Assembly: GCF_001044255.1 (NCBI RefSeq)
Contig: NZ_JYNX01000066.1
Span: 1-64,000, forward strand
Reading direction: 5' to 3'
Length of the DNA stretch: 64,000 nt
From: Mycolicibacterium chubuense
Lineage (GTDB): Bacteria > Actinomycetota > Actinomycetes > Mycobacteriales > Mycobacteriaceae
The translations under genes and the position numbers were made by a program. The notes under the pieces are model-generated. The model saw only the letters and a list, made by a program, of their open reading frames with translations, searched no databases and was not told the DNA's origin. Below, in pieces: positions 17,932 through 26,779 of this stretch; the stretch's first letter is position 1; every line of letters begins with the position of its first letter.

Positions 17932-19142
17932 CAGATGGCCCCGCCGCGCCAGCGCATGATCTTGTCCGACGTCGCCACGTCGGCGGGAAGCACGATCTGG
18001 GACACTCCGGCCTGCCACTGACCGACCAGGAAGTCGCCCTTCGGACTGCCGTCGGAGTTCCAGCTCAAGGTGCCCAGCAGCGTGTCGACGCTGTTGTTGT
18101 GCAACCAGTCCGCCAGGGCGGACTGGTCGTCGATCGAGCCGACCCCGTTGACCGCCGCGGCCAGCACCTGACCGGCGGCGAAACCATCGGCCGCGTCCTC
18201 GGGCGGGCTCTGGCCGAATTTCTCCTGGAATCGCTTGACGAACTCGGCGTTCTGGTTGGTGTCCGACAGCGGGCTGTAGCTCGAGGAGAAGAACACGCCC
18301 TCGGCGTTGTTCGGGCCTACCGCGTCGAGATACTGCTGCCCGTAGGTGGGCGAGCTGCTCTGGTACAGGATCGCAGGCTGATAGTTGGCGCGGTTCATCG
18401 AGCGAATCATGTTCACGCCGTCTTCGAATTGCGCTCCCTGGACCACGATTTCGGCCCCGGCGTCGCGCATGGCATTGACCACCGAGTCGAAGTTCTTGGT
18501 GGTAGCCGGGTATTGGTCTTTGTAGACCGTCCGGATGCCGGCGGCCGACAGGATCTTCTCAGCGCCCTCGACCACGGGGCCGGCGAACGGGTCGTCCAAC
18601 GTGGGGTAGGCCGCGGTCTTGGGCCGCTGCTCAGGAGGAAGCTGGGCGATCCAGTTAGCGAACACCTTGGCCTGGTCGGTGGCCACCGCCTGCTGCGAGA
18701 AGAAGATGTAGGAGAAGCCGCGGTTGAACATGTCCGGAGACCCGCACGACGGGCAGACGAACAGCATCTTGTTCTTCTCGGCGATGGCCGACGCCGGGAT
18801 GTTCAGCAGCGAGGACTGGCTGCCCAGAACGAGATTCACCTTGTCCTGCGCGATCAGGTTGTTGTAATTGCTGACTGCGGTTTCCTGTTGGGTCGCGTCG
18901 TCTTTCACGACGATCTCGACCTTCTTCCCCAAGAGGCCGCCGGCCTCGTTGGTCATCTCGACCCATGTCTCGTAGCCGTGCTGGGTGTCGAGGCCGCCCT
19001 GGCTGAACTCGCCCGTCAGCGGGAGGGAAGCCCCGATCCGGATGGTGTCACCGTCCGAACCGCTGTCCGCAGAACAGCCGGCGACGGTCAACGCGACCGC
19101 AGCCGCCGCCGCTACCGCGCGAAAAGCAGTGGTGATTCGCAT
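17931..19142 (-). CDS. ABC importer substrate-binding lipoprotein, LivK-type
   Basis: The 403-residue periplasmic-binding protein (type 1) has a lipoprotein signal whose lipobox is TVAGC at about residues 18-22, followed by IRIGASLPLTGEFSQGG, the typical start of HAAT receptors. Other family features are CPSCGSPDMFNRGFSYIF. A TTG and an ATG are both possible; the ATG at 19142 has GAGAGG six nt upstream. First gene of the importer operon, driven by a LacI-type promoter (19202-19249). Confidence 0.92.
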   Translation of the reverse strand: MRITTAFRAVAAAAAVALTVAGCSADSGSDGDTIRIGASLPLTGEFSQGGLDTQHGYETWVEMTNEAGGLLGKKVEIVVKDDATQQETAVSNYNNLIAQDKVNLVLGSQSSLLNIPASAIAEKNKMLFVCPSCGSPDMFNRGFSYIFFSQQAVATDQAKVFANWIAQLPPEQRPKTAAYPTLDDPFAGPVVEGAEKILSAAGIRTVYKDQYPATTKNFDSVVNAMRDAGAEIVVQGAQFEDGVNMIRSMNRANYQPAILYQSSSPTYGQQYLDAVGPNNAEGVFFSSSYSPLSDTNQNAEFVKRFQEKFGQSPPEDAADGFAAGQVLAAAVNGVGSIDDQSALADWLHNNSVDTLLGTLSWNSDGSPKGDFLVGQWQAGVSQIVLPADVATSDKIMRWRGGAI

Positions 19143-19201
19143 GTCCAACCTCTCTGTCAGACCGATTGCCCCGAGCGAACCGCTGTGTTGCGTAGCTCAT
19201 A

Positions 19202-19249
19202 TGCAATCGATTGCAGTGAATCGTCACACAGACGACGAGGGGGTGTCAA
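19202..19249 (-). promoter_or_regulatory. livK operon promoter with LacI-type operator
   Basis: On the minus strand a perfect TTGACA -35 (19244-19249) and a GACGAT -10 (19220-19225) are 18 bp apart, placing +1 near 19213. The 14-bp palindrome TGCAATCGATTGCA (19202-19215) covers +1, the standard place for LacI-type repression. Confidence 0.75.
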
Positions 19250-19310
19250 CACCTCTGGTTCGCAGAACCGTGCTGCTCCAAGGGTCATTTCGCGCATCGA
19301 TCCGAAGTGC

Positions 19311-19356
19311 TGTTCACGAGGTGTCCAACCGTCTATAGTCAGCCGCAATCGATTGC
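19311..19356 (+). promoter_or_regulatory. Aldehyde dehydrogenase promoter with LacI-type operator
   Basis: A TGTTCA -35 (19311-19316) and a TATAGT -10 (19334-19339) are 17 bp apart. The palindrome GCAATCGATTGC (19345-19356) covers the expected +1. This is the same 12-bp core as the divergent livK operator, so one LacI protein likely controls both directions. Confidence 0.75.
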
Positions 19357-19391
19357 AGCTACCTTGCTCCACCGAATCTTGGAGTGTGCAG

Positions 19392-20903
19392 ATGACCACC
19401 ACCTACGCCTACGTCGACGATCCGGGTGCGCTGCCGCGCGCCCGATGGGGAGCGTTCATCGATGGCGAATTCGTCGCGGTCGGCGACGACGCGACGTTCG
19501 AGGTGATCGAGCCGTCGACGGGGCGGCCCCTGGCCAGCGTGGTGAGTGGCGATGCGGATCTGGTGGACCGGGCCGTCAGATCCGCCCGCGCAGCACTGCC
19601 CGCCTGGCGGACGCTGACGGGACGCCAACGGGGTAGCTATCTCCGCCAGGTGGCCGACCGCATTCGCGCCCACGCCGACGAACTGGCGGAACTGGTGTCC
19701 CGGGAGAACGGCAAACCCCGACGCGACGCGCTCGCCAACGACGTGAGCTTCAGCTCGAACTGTTTCGATTACTTCGCCGGTCTGGGCGACAGCCTCCCCG
19801 GAGAGATCATCGACCAGGGCCCGATCGAGACCCGGGTGGTCTATGAGCCCTACGGGGTCGTCGCAGCGATACTGCCGTTCAACTGGCCGCCCATCCACTT
19901 CGCCAAGAAGGGCGCCCCGGCGTTGATCACCGGCAACACCGTGGTGATCAAGCCCGGCGAGCAAGCACCCCTGACAGTGCTGCGTCTGGTCGAGATCGCC
20001 AACGAAGTCCTGCCGCCGGGGGTGCTCAACGCCGTTCCGGGCCTGGCCGCGGGCGCAGCTCTTGCCGGGCATCCTCTGGTCGAGCGGATCAGCTTCACCG
20101 GAGCGACGGCCACGGGCCGCCGCGTGCTGGAAACTGCGGCCCAGAACCTGACCTATGCCACGATGGAACTGGGCGGTAAGAACGCGCTGATCGTCTTCCC
20201 CGACGCGGATCTGGATGTGGCCGTTGAGGTCTCGATCGAGGGCATGTTCTACAACCAGGGCGAGGCGTGCACGTCGACCGCTCGCATCCTCGTGCACGAC
20301 GACGTGTACGACGAGTTCCTCGAGCGATTCACCGCTGCCGCGACCACTCTGGTGGTCGGCGACGGCCTCGATCCGCGCACCGACATCGGTCCCCTTGTGG
20401 ACGCCGTGCAACGCGACCGTGTGTTGGCCTACCTGCGGACAGCATTCGATGAGGGTGCCCGCCTGGTCGGACAGGGCAACGTGCCGACCGATCCGCGCCT
20501 CGCGAACGGCTATTGGGTACCGCCGACCGTACTGGCCGATGTGACACCGGATTCCACGGTGGGGCAGGAAGAGATCTTCGGGCCCATCGCGCTGATCATG
20601 CGCTACTCGACCCTCGACGAGGCCGTCGAGATCGCCAACGGCACCAGCTACGGGCTGACAGCCGCGATGATCACCCGCGACGAGGCAGCGGCCTGGCACA
20701 CCGCCCAACGACTCGACGCAGGCATGATCTTCGTGAACAACTACATGCGGCGCTCGTTCCTGGGATCGCCGTTCGGCGGGATGAAGGGCAGCGGGTTCGG
20801 CCGCGAGAACGCCGCGGAGACCCTGCACGAGTTCGTGCGGTCCAAGGCGGTTCGATTTCGGTCGGGCCACGGCGAGGTTCCGGTGTGGCCGCCGCGCACC
20901 TGA
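19392..20903 (+). CDS. NAD(P)-dependent aldehyde dehydrogenase
   Basis: A 503-residue aldehyde dehydrogenase. Seen are LPFNWPPIHFAKK in the coenzyme domain, FTGATATGRRV, the Glu in MELGGKNALIV and the nucleophile Cys in NQGEACTSTARI. The ATG at 19392 has GGAG nearby; the open frame extends over 1.2 kb upstream through the promoter but without homology. It is transcribed with the downstream MFS gene and shares LacI-type control with the importer operon, so it probably oxidises an aldehyde made from the imported compound. Confidence 0.9.
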   Translation: MTTTYAYVDDPGALPRARWGAFIDGEFVAVGDDATFEVIEPSTGRPLASVVSGDADLVDRAVRSARAALPAWRTLTGRQRGSYLRQVADRIRAHADELAELVSRENGKPRRDALANDVSFSSNCFDYFAGLGDSLPGEIIDQGPIETRVVYEPYGVVAAILPFNWPPIHFAKKGAPALITGNTVVIKPGEQAPLTVLRLVEIANEVLPPGVLNAVPGLAAGAALAGHPLVERISFTGATATGRRVLETAAQNLTYATMELGGKNALIVFPDADLDVAVEVSIEGMFYNQGEACTSTARILVHDDVYDEFLERFTAAATTLVVGDGLDPRTDIGPLVDAVQRDRVLAYLRTAFDEGARLVGQGNVPTDPRLANGYWVPPTVLADVTPDSTVGQEEIFGPIALIMRYSTLDEAVEIANGTSYGLTAAMITRDEAAAWHTAQRLDAGMIFVNNYMRRSFLGSPFGGMKGSGFGRENAAETLHEFVRSKAVRFRSGHGEVPVWPPRT

Positions 20904-20913
20904 TCCGCCACCG

Positions 20914-22047
20914 ATGATCCTGATCATCGCCGCATTCGTGTCGATGATCGACCGCTCGGTGATGCCGCCACTGGTCCCCGTGATCGCCGAGGACCTGGGT
21001 GCCGCCGTCGATTCGGTCGGCCATTCGCTCACGGTGTATGCCGTCTCCTACGCCGCCTTCCAACTGTTCTGGGCCACTTTGGCCGCTCGCTACGGGCGGG
21101 TGCGGGTACTCGTCGCGTCGACCGCGCTGGGCGGCGTGGCCAACGTCTGCACCGCGCTGTCCTATGACGCGGTGTCCTACGGCGTCACCCGCGCGATCGC
21201 GGGTGCGGCGTTCTCCGCCACCATCACGACCGTACTGATCTACTACGGAGACACGCTGCCTATTCACCGGCGGGCTGTGGCCACCGCCAACCTGGCTGCG
21301 GCGATCTCGCTCGGCCTGGCGGCGGGCACCGTAGGCGCCGGCGCTGTCGCCCAATGGTGGGGTTGGCGCTGGGTTTACGTATGCGTCGCGGTGTTCTCGC
21401 TGGCGCTGACGGCAGGGTTGGTGCGCCTGGCGGAATCAGTCGGCGACATCAGGGAACCACTGATTCCGTCGCTGCGCCGACTGGCGGTGAACCCCTGGGC
21501 GGTCGGCATCCTGGTGTTCACACTCATCGAGGGCGCGCTACTGATCGGGGTGTTCAACTATCTCGCCGTGGCCCTTCAGGTCAGCGGGGAAAGTGTGCTG
21601 ACCGCGGGGCTGGCCACCGCCGCATTCGGCGCGTCCGTGGTGGTGTTCAGCCAGTTGACGAAGCTGATCCTGGGGCGTTGGCCGGCCTGGGTGTTGATGC
21701 TGCAGGCGGGTATCGCCATCATCTGCGCCTACACCGTTGTCGCCCTGGGTGTCTCGTCGAGCACCGTGGTGGCCGCGGCGATCCTGCTCGGACTGGCCTG
21801 GGCGATGGGCCACACCACGATGCAGACGTGGATGACCGATGCGGCAGCGGACAGCAGGCCGATCGGCATGTCGTTCTTCTCGATCGCACTGTTCACCGGC
21901 GCGTCCATCGGCGCGGCGTTCGGCAACGTCGCCGCCGGGGCTCAGCACTTCGGGACGCTGTTCGGCATCACCACCGCGGTGGCGATCGTCTATGCGATCA
22001 CCTCCACCGTGGCACGCTCCAGATACGTTGTCCGCGAAGAGGAGTAA
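20914..22047 (+). CDS. Major facilitator superfamily transporter
   Basis: A 377-residue membrane protein with about 11-12 hydrophobic segments. The N-terminus reads FVSMIDRSVMPPLVPVIAEDLGA, the usual first helix and loop of MFS, followed by the loop-2 motif around AARYGRVRVLV. It lies 10 nt after the aldehyde dehydrogenase and so belongs to the LacI-type operon. It may take up or export the pathway substrate or product. Somewhat short for the family; the first helix is near the start codon. Confidence 0.85.
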   Translation: MILIIAAFVSMIDRSVMPPLVPVIAEDLGAAVDSVGHSLTVYAVSYAAFQLFWATLAARYGRVRVLVASTALGGVANVCTALSYDAVSYGVTRAIAGAAFSATITTVLIYYGDTLPIHRRAVATANLAAAISLGLAAGTVGAGAVAQWWGWRWVYVCVAVFSLALTAGLVRLAESVGDIREPLIPSLRRLAVNPWAVGILVFTLIEGALLIGVFNYLAVALQVSGESVLTAGLATAAFGASVVVFSQLTKLILGRWPAWVLMLQAGIAIICAYTVVALGVSSSTVVAAAILLGLAWAMGHTTMQTWMTDAAADSRPIGMSFFSIALFTGASIGAAFGNVAAGAQHFGTLFGITTAVAIVYAITSTVARSRYVVREEE

Positions 22048-22053
22048 AGACGC

Positions 22054-22947
22054 TCAGCGCAGAGCGGCCGGTCGTACCAGGTCCTCCAGCCGATCGATCA
22101 CTCCATCGAGCTGCGGGGCGGGCAGATAGGTGCGGCGCAGCTGCACCAGTGTGCTCACGGCCGCCACGTCGACACTGCCGTCGTCGATCACTCCGCGTGC
22201 CGGGTCGCGCAACACCGCTACGTGCTCCACGGCGTCCTTCGGCGATAGGCCGAGCAGGCGGGCGGCCGCCTCGGCCGCGTTCCCGTCACCGGCGCGGATC
22301 ACTCGTGCGGTGTCAGCGAGTGCGGCGACGAAGCGATCCACCGCATCGGCGGCGGGTGCCTCCCGGATCCGGGCGACAACGGTGCCGAGATACGGGCCCA
22401 GGCGGGCGACGTCGGCCAGCGGAAGACACCCTCGGGCCTGTGCTGTCAGCTCGTTGCCCGCGTTGAGCACCGTGACGTCGCAGCCACCCTCCGAGAGCAC
22501 CGCCGCGCGCTTGGGCGTCGATCCGAGCGCGGTGACCCTGAGCTCGTCTCGGCGCAGTCCGAGTTCGTCGAGCAGGCCGTACGCCACGAAGGCGAAACCC
22601 GAGTTGGGCACATCGACGCCCAGCACACCCCCGGCCAGCTCCCGAACGCCGGTGACGCCCGGGCGCGCACACAGACACAGACCGAGCCCGCGGTCCACGC
22701 CTGCGACGATCTCGACATCGAGTAACTCTCCCAGGGGATTTCCCGGCAGAAATCGGTAGGCGAGCGCGTTGTCGGGACTGGTGAACACCGCGTCGTAGTC
22801 ACCGGACCGCAGCGACTCGAATTGCGCCGGCGAGGACGGCACCGGCGTCTCGTGCACCGTCACGCCGGCGTCGGTGAGGCGTCCGGTGGAACGCGCGACG
22901 TCCAGCAACACCGACGGGCTGAATACTCCGATCCTCAGATGGTCCAC
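22054..22947 (-). CDS. Periplasmic-binding-protein type 2 (SsuA/THI5-like) domain protein without signal peptide
   Basis: The 297-residue protein starts MDHLRIGVFSPSVLLDVARS, directly in the fold, with no signal sequence or lipobox. It has the NMT1/SsuA-like pattern YDAVFTSPDNALAYRFLPGN and VDVPNSGFAFVAYGLLDELGL. Without export it could be a cytosolic ligand-binding or enzyme-like protein (compare THI5). It is 12 nt downstream of lacI on the same strand, so is probably co-expressed with the repressor. Convergent with the MFS gene, six bp away. Function not recognised. Confidence 0.8.
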   Translation of the reverse strand: MDHLRIGVFSPSVLLDVARSTGRLTDAGVTVHETPVPSSPAQFESLRSGDYDAVFTSPDNALAYRFLPGNPLGELLDVEIVAGVDRGLGLCLCARPGVTGVRELAGGVLGVDVPNSGFAFVAYGLLDELGLRRDELRVTALGSTPKRAAVLSEGGCDVTVLNAGNELTAQARGCLPLADVARLGPYLGTVVARIREAPAADAVDRFVAALADTARVIRAGDGNAAEAAARLLGLSPKDAVEHVAVLRDPARGVIDDGSVDVAAVSTLVQLRRTYLPAPQLDGVIDRLEDLVRPAALR

Positions 22948-22959
22948 TCCGCTGCCCGA

Positions 22960-23979
22960 TCAGCTCCTCGCCGGTCCAGTGGAACCGCGCACGACGAGCG
23001 ACACCGGCAGCGTCAACGTGGCTGCGTCCTGCTCTCCCGCCTCGATGCCGCGAAGCAGCAGCCGCGCCGCCTCGGCGCCGATCTCACGCAACGGCATGTG
23101 CACCGTTGTCAACGGAGGCCAGAAGTCTTCGGCGAACGGCATGTCGTTGAACCCCACCACCGACATCTCCTCCGGGCACCGCAGCCCCTCGGCGCGCAAC
23201 CGCCGGATCAGCCCCAGTGCCACCAGGTCGTTGCCCGCGACCAGAGCGGTCGGAATCGGCCCTGCCTTCTTCAGAAGCTGGTCAGCGACATCGAAACCCG
23301 CCTCGATCGTCAGCGCCGCGGCATAGACGGTTTCGTGGCGGACACCGGCCTTCGTCGCGGCCACCTCGAAGGCTTCTGCCCGTGAGCGGGTGGTGGAGAA
23401 ATTCGGCGGACCCGCAGCGTGCACGATGTTCCGGTGCCCGAGCTCTACGAGGTGCGCCACGGCCAGCGCGATTCCCCCCGCGTTGTCGCCGGAGACCAAC
23501 GGGTAGCCGCCGATTCCAGAACCGCGGTTGACCAGTACCACCGGCACGTCAGCGGCCGCCGCCTCCTCGACCACCGGTTGGTCGTCGAGACGTCCGGTCG
23601 CCAGGATGAATCCGTCGACCCGACGCTGCAGGAGGGACTCGAACACTGAGATCTCCACGTCGTCGTGCGAGTCGGTGTTGGCGATGAGCACCGTGTAACC
23701 CTGTGCCTGGAGAACGCGTTCGATACCGCGGATCATCGGCGGGAAGATCGGGTTCATCAGGTCGGGGATGATCACCCCGATGGTCATCGACCGGCTGGTG
23801 CGTAGCCCGCGGGCCATCGCGTTGGGCACGTAGCCGAGCTGGCGGGCAGCCTTTTTCACCCGCTTCAGTGTTTCGGCGTTGACCTGGCCTCTGGTTTGGG
23901 CGTTGAGCGCACGAGACACCGTCGCCTTGTGCACCTCTGCCAGGCGGGCGACATCGTCGATGGTCACGCGTCGTGGCAT
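22960..23979 (-). CDS. LacI-family transcriptional repressor
   Basis: The 339-residue protein has an N-terminal HTH (RRVTIDDVARLAEVHKATVS, hinge GYVPNAMARGLRTSRS) and a sugar-binding-type effector domain (IGVIIPDLMNPIFPPMIRGIE; SVVGFNDMPFAEDFWPP). GGGAGG precedes the ATG. The operator consensus of this family (palindrome with central CG) occurs at 19202-19215, 19345-19356 and, weaker, upstream of lacI itself at 24047-24060. It thus likely represses the importer operon, the aldehyde dehydrogenase-MFS operon and itself. Confidence 0.92.
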   Translation of the reverse strand: MPRRVTIDDVARLAEVHKATVSRALNAQTRGQVNAETLKRVKKAARQLGYVPNAMARGLRTSRSMTIGVIIPDLMNPIFPPMIRGIERVLQAQGYTVLIANTDSHDDVEISVFESLLQRRVDGFILATGRLDDQPVVEEAAAADVPVVLVNRGSGIGGYPLVSGDNAGGIALAVAHLVELGHRNIVHAAGPPNFSTTRSRAEAFEVAATKAGVRHETVYAAALTIEAGFDVADQLLKKAGPIPTALVAGNDLVALGLIRRLRAEGLRCPEEMSVVGFNDMPFAEDFWPPLTTVHMPLREIGAEAARLLLRGIEAGEQDAATLTLPVSLVVRGSTGPARS

Positions 23980-24046
23980 CCTCGGCGCCTCCCACCCTTC
24001 CCCGGGCCCGGTCGCGGGCTATGTGAATCAGGCTACCGCCCATGGC

Positions 24047-24060
24047 TGCAATCGTTCGCA
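24047..24060. promoter_or_regulatory. Degenerate third LacI-type operator upstream of lacI
   Basis: TGCAATCGTTCGCA keeps the left half-site and the outer bases of the TGCAATCGATTGCA operators in the livK/aldehyde dehydrogenase region. It lies 68 bp upstream of lacI and 50 bp upstream of dapC, which suggests autoregulation. Confidence 0.55.
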
Positions 24061-24109
24061 GGGATGGCCTCACACGCAGCCCGCGCGCCGCGGGAACTAG
24101 CCTCGAGCC

Positions 24110-25285
24110 ATGACGGTCCAGCGCCTGCAGCCCTACGCGGTGACGATCTTCGCGGAGATGTCCGCCCGCGCCGCGCGGCTCGGCGCGGTGAACCTCGGAC
24201 AGGGCTTCCCCGACGAAGACGGGCCGCCCGCGATGCTCAAGACCGCCGAGAACGCCATCGCCGAGGGCGTCAACCAGTACCCGCCCGGCCTGGGCACCGA
24301 ATCCCTGCGGCAGGCGATCGCCGCTCAGCGCCGACGCCGCTACGGCACCAGTTATGACCCCGACACGGAGGTGCTGGTGACCGTCGGCGCCACGGAGGCG
24401 ATCGCAGCATCGGTGCTCGGCCTCGTCGAACCGGGCTCGGAGGTACTGCTGATCGAACCGTTCTACGACTCGTACTCCCCTGTCATCGCCATGGCCGGCT
24501 GCCACCGCCTCGCCGTGCCGATGCGCCGGGACGGCCGGCGGTTCGCCATCGACGTCGAGGCGCTCAGGGCTGCTGTGACACCGAGAACCAAAGCGTTGAT
24601 CGTCAATTCGCCGCACAACCCGACAGGCATGGTCGCCACCGACGCCGAGTTGCGCGGCCTGGCCGAGCTCGCGGTCGCGGCCGACCTGCTCGTGATCACC
24701 GACGAGGTCTACGAGCACCTCACCTTCGACGGCCATCGACACATACCGCTGGCGAACTATCCCGGCATGGCCGAGCGCACCATCACGATCTCGAGCGCGG
24801 GCAAGATGTTCAACGTCACCGGCTGGAAAATCGGGTGGGCCTGCGGCCCAAGCGATCTCATCGCCGGAGTCCGCGCTGCCAAACAGTATCTGAGCTACGT
24901 CGGCGGCGCGCCCTTCCAGCCCGCGGTGGCTCAGGCGCTGGACAGCGAGGACGACTGGGTGGACGCGTTGTGCGCGTCGTTCCAGAACCGGCGGGACCGT
25001 CTCGGTGCCGCGTTGACCGAAATCGGCTTCGACGTGTACGACAGCGTCGGCACCTACTTCTTGTGCGTCGATCCCCGCCCACTGGGCTACGACGACAGTC
25101 GGACGTTCTGTTCAGAGTTGATCGAACAGGTGGGGGTGGCCGCCATTCCGATGTCGGCGTTCTGCGACCCCGGCGCATCGCACGCCGGCGACTGGAATCA
25201 CCTGGTGCGCTTCGCTTTCTGCAAGCGTGAGCAGACGCTCGACGAAGCGATCCGGAGACTTCGGGCACTACAGCGACGCGGCTAG
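24110..25285 (+). CDS. dapC: N-succinyldiaminopimelate aminotransferase-type PLP enzyme (DapC, Rv0858c-like)
   Basis: A 391-residue fold-type I aminotransferase. The N-terminus (AVNLGQGFPDEDGPP) closely follows remembered Rv0858c. Seen are VGATEAIAA, NSPHNPTG, ITDEVYEHL and the PLP Lys in SSAGKMFNVTGWKIGW. DapC makes N-succinyl-LL-diaminopimelate in lysine and cell-wall synthesis. A TAGCCT -10 box ends 6 nt before the ATG, so the mRNA is likely leaderless. In M. tuberculosis this gene adjoins fadA; here 22.5 kb separates them. Its 3' end overlaps the convergent LLM gene by 18 bp. Confidence 0.92.
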   Translation: MTVQRLQPYAVTIFAEMSARAARLGAVNLGQGFPDEDGPPAMLKTAENAIAEGVNQYPPGLGTESLRQAIAAQRRRRYGTSYDPDTEVLVTVGATEAIAASVLGLVEPGSEVLLIEPFYDSYSPVIAMAGCHRLAVPMRRDGRRFAIDVEALRAAVTPRTKALIVNSPHNPTGMVATDAELRGLAELAVAADLLVITDEVYEHLTFDGHRHIPLANYPGMAERTITISSAGKMFNVTGWKIGWACGPSDLIAGVRAAKQYLSYVGGAPFQPAVAQALDSEDDWVDALCASFQNRRDRLGAALTEIGFDVYDSVGTYFLCVDPRPLGYDDSRTFCSELIEQVGVAAIPMSAFCDPGASHAGDWNHLVRFAFCKREQTLDEAIRRLRALQRRG

Positions 25286-26188
25286 CTCCCACAGCGTCTC
25301 GTCGGGCCCGTTCCGGTCGAGCGGGCTGAGCACCACGTCGGTGGCACCCGCGTCCAGGTAGCGCCGCAACGAGCGCAGCACCGTCTCTTCATCGCCGATC
25401 GCGGCGAGCTCGGCCAGAGTGGCGACGCCTTCCCGGGCGATCACCTTCTGATAGGACGGGATGGTCGCGTAGAAACCGAGCTGCTCGTTGGCCGCGGCCC
25501 GGGCGGCGTCGACATCCGATGTCACCTGCGCCGGCACGAAGGCGATGATCCGCGGCCGCCCACGCCCGGCATCGGCGGCGGCCCGGGCGATCGTCGGCTC
25601 GATGAACTCCGCGATGGTCCGGGGGCCGGCCAGATACGGCAGGGTGCCGTCCGCGAGTTCGCCGGTGGCCGCCAGCGCCTTCGGGCCCATCGCTGCCACG
25701 TAGACAGGCACCGGGGTACCTCCCGCCAGCGTCGTGGGCCACGCCGGCGCCGCCGTGAATTCCTCGCCGTGGAAGTCGACTCCGCCGTTGTGGAAGATCG
25801 ATCGCAGGATCGTGAGGTATTCCCGCAGCCGCGCAATGGTGTTCGGCCACGCCGTGCCGAAGGCGATCCGCTCGGGTTCGTGCGCGCCGAGGCCGAGGCT
25901 GAAGTTGCCGTGCGCGGCGGCCTGGGCGGTCTGCGCCTGCGAGGCCAGGGTCAGGGGGTGCCGCGGATTGAACGGCACCACCGAGGTGCCGACCCCGAGC
26001 CCGGGCACCGCTGCGCCGATCAGGCCGGACAGCGAGATGGCGTCGTGGTCGAACTGCTGGGCGACCCAGACGTGGCGCGTGCCGAGCTGATGGACGCGGC
26101 GTGCCTGGTCGACGATGTCGTCCACTGCGTTGCCCGCTTCGGGGCGCGCGAACAGCACTATTCCGGTGGTCATACGGCGAGCAACCAT
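25268..26188 (-). CDS. LLM-class (probable F420-dependent) oxidoreductase
   Basis: The 306-residue protein has the luciferase-like barrel: TRHVWVAQQFDHDAISL, FNPRHPLTLASQAQTA and LGLGAHEPERIAFG. This pattern is shared by a mycobacterial subgroup annotated as F420-dependent oxidoreductases. An in-frame ATG at 26173 (MTTGIVLFARP) may be the true start; neither start has a clear ribosome site. Substrate unknown. It lies between dapC and the SRPBCC gene and its end overlaps dapC. Confidence 0.88.
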   Translation of the reverse strand: MVARRMTTGIVLFARPEAGNAVDDIVDQARRVHQLGTRHVWVAQQFDHDAISLSGLIGAAVPGLGVGTSVVPFNPRHPLTLASQAQTAQAAAHGNFSLGLGAHEPERIAFGTAWPNTIARLREYLTILRSIFHNGGVDFHGEEFTAAPAWPTTLAGGTPVPVYVAAMGPKALAATGELADGTLPYLAGPRTIAEFIEPTIARAAADAGRGRPRIIAFVPAQVTSDVDAARAAANEQLGFYATIPSYQKVIAREGVATLAELAAIGDEETVLRSLRRYLDAGATDVVLSPLDRNGPDETLWELAASL

Positions 26189-26249
26189 CGTGCGGGCGCG
26201 AGGATTCCGCTCCCGCCGAACAACTCACGGCGATGTTAAGGGTTGTGGC

Positions 26250-26690
26250 TCAGTGGGAGCCGGCCATCACCCGTTGGCGCAGATTCTCGAGGGCGACGTC
26301 GAGGACCATCCGTTTGGCCCGCTTGACGAGGAATGCCGGGTACGGGGCCGCCAGGTCGAGGATCAGGTCGAACCGCACCCGGGTCCTGTCCTCGCCCTCC
26401 GGGGTGAGGTTGTACTCGCCGTGCTGGCAGCGCTGCCGCGACGTCTGTTGCGCGTCCCAGACCACCCAGTCGTCACCCCAGTGGTACTCGAGCAGTTCCT
26501 TGTCGCTCATGCCCATGATCTTGACGGTGGCTTTGACGTGGTGCGGCCGGCCGTCGGGATGACGGTCGAGAACCTCGGCCTCTCTGTGCAACGAGGACCA
26601 CGAGGTGACCGCCTCGATGTCGGCCAACGCGTCGAGAATGGCCGCGGGCGGGGCGTCGATCACCGTCTCACTGGAAGCTCGGACCGCCAT
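26250..26690 (-). CDS. SRPBCC (START/polyketide cyclase-like) protein 1
   Basis: The 146-residue helix-grip protein has the pattern SETVIDAPPAAILDALADIEAVTSWSS at its start and a C-terminal helix MVLDVALENLRQRV. The family binds hydrophobic ligands. A TACGAT -10 box ends 7 nt before the ATG at 26690, supporting that start over the longer frame. It resembles the Rv0856/Rv0857 group that adjoins dapC in M. tuberculosis, and is paralogous to the gene at 30474-30917 (shared HWGDD/TWGDD, PDG-RPxxVK, TRVxFD). Ligand unknown. Confidence 0.85.
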   Translation of the reverse strand: MAVRASSETVIDAPPAAILDALADIEAVTSWSSLHREAEVLDRHPDGRPHHVKATVKIMGMSDKELLEYHWGDDWVVWDAQQTSRQRCQHGEYNLTPEGEDRTRVRFDLILDLAAPYPAFLVKRAKRMVLDVALENLRQRVMAGSH

Positions 26691-26779
26691 GCGGCAAATC
26701 GTAGCCCTGCGGCCACGCTCGCACACTCGGAAATCCAGCTAATTCATATCTCGGTAATGATCTGCTTCGGGCAGGTCGG

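Noticed and set aside
19202-19356. The two LacI palindromes as a dyad replication or att site
   Set aside because: Each sits over +1 of a clear promoter and a LacI gene is close; regulation explains them fully.
18099-19391. 1.2-kb upstream extension of the aldehyde dehydrogenase frame
   Set aside because: It runs antisense to livK and across two promoters and operators; homology starts only at 19392.
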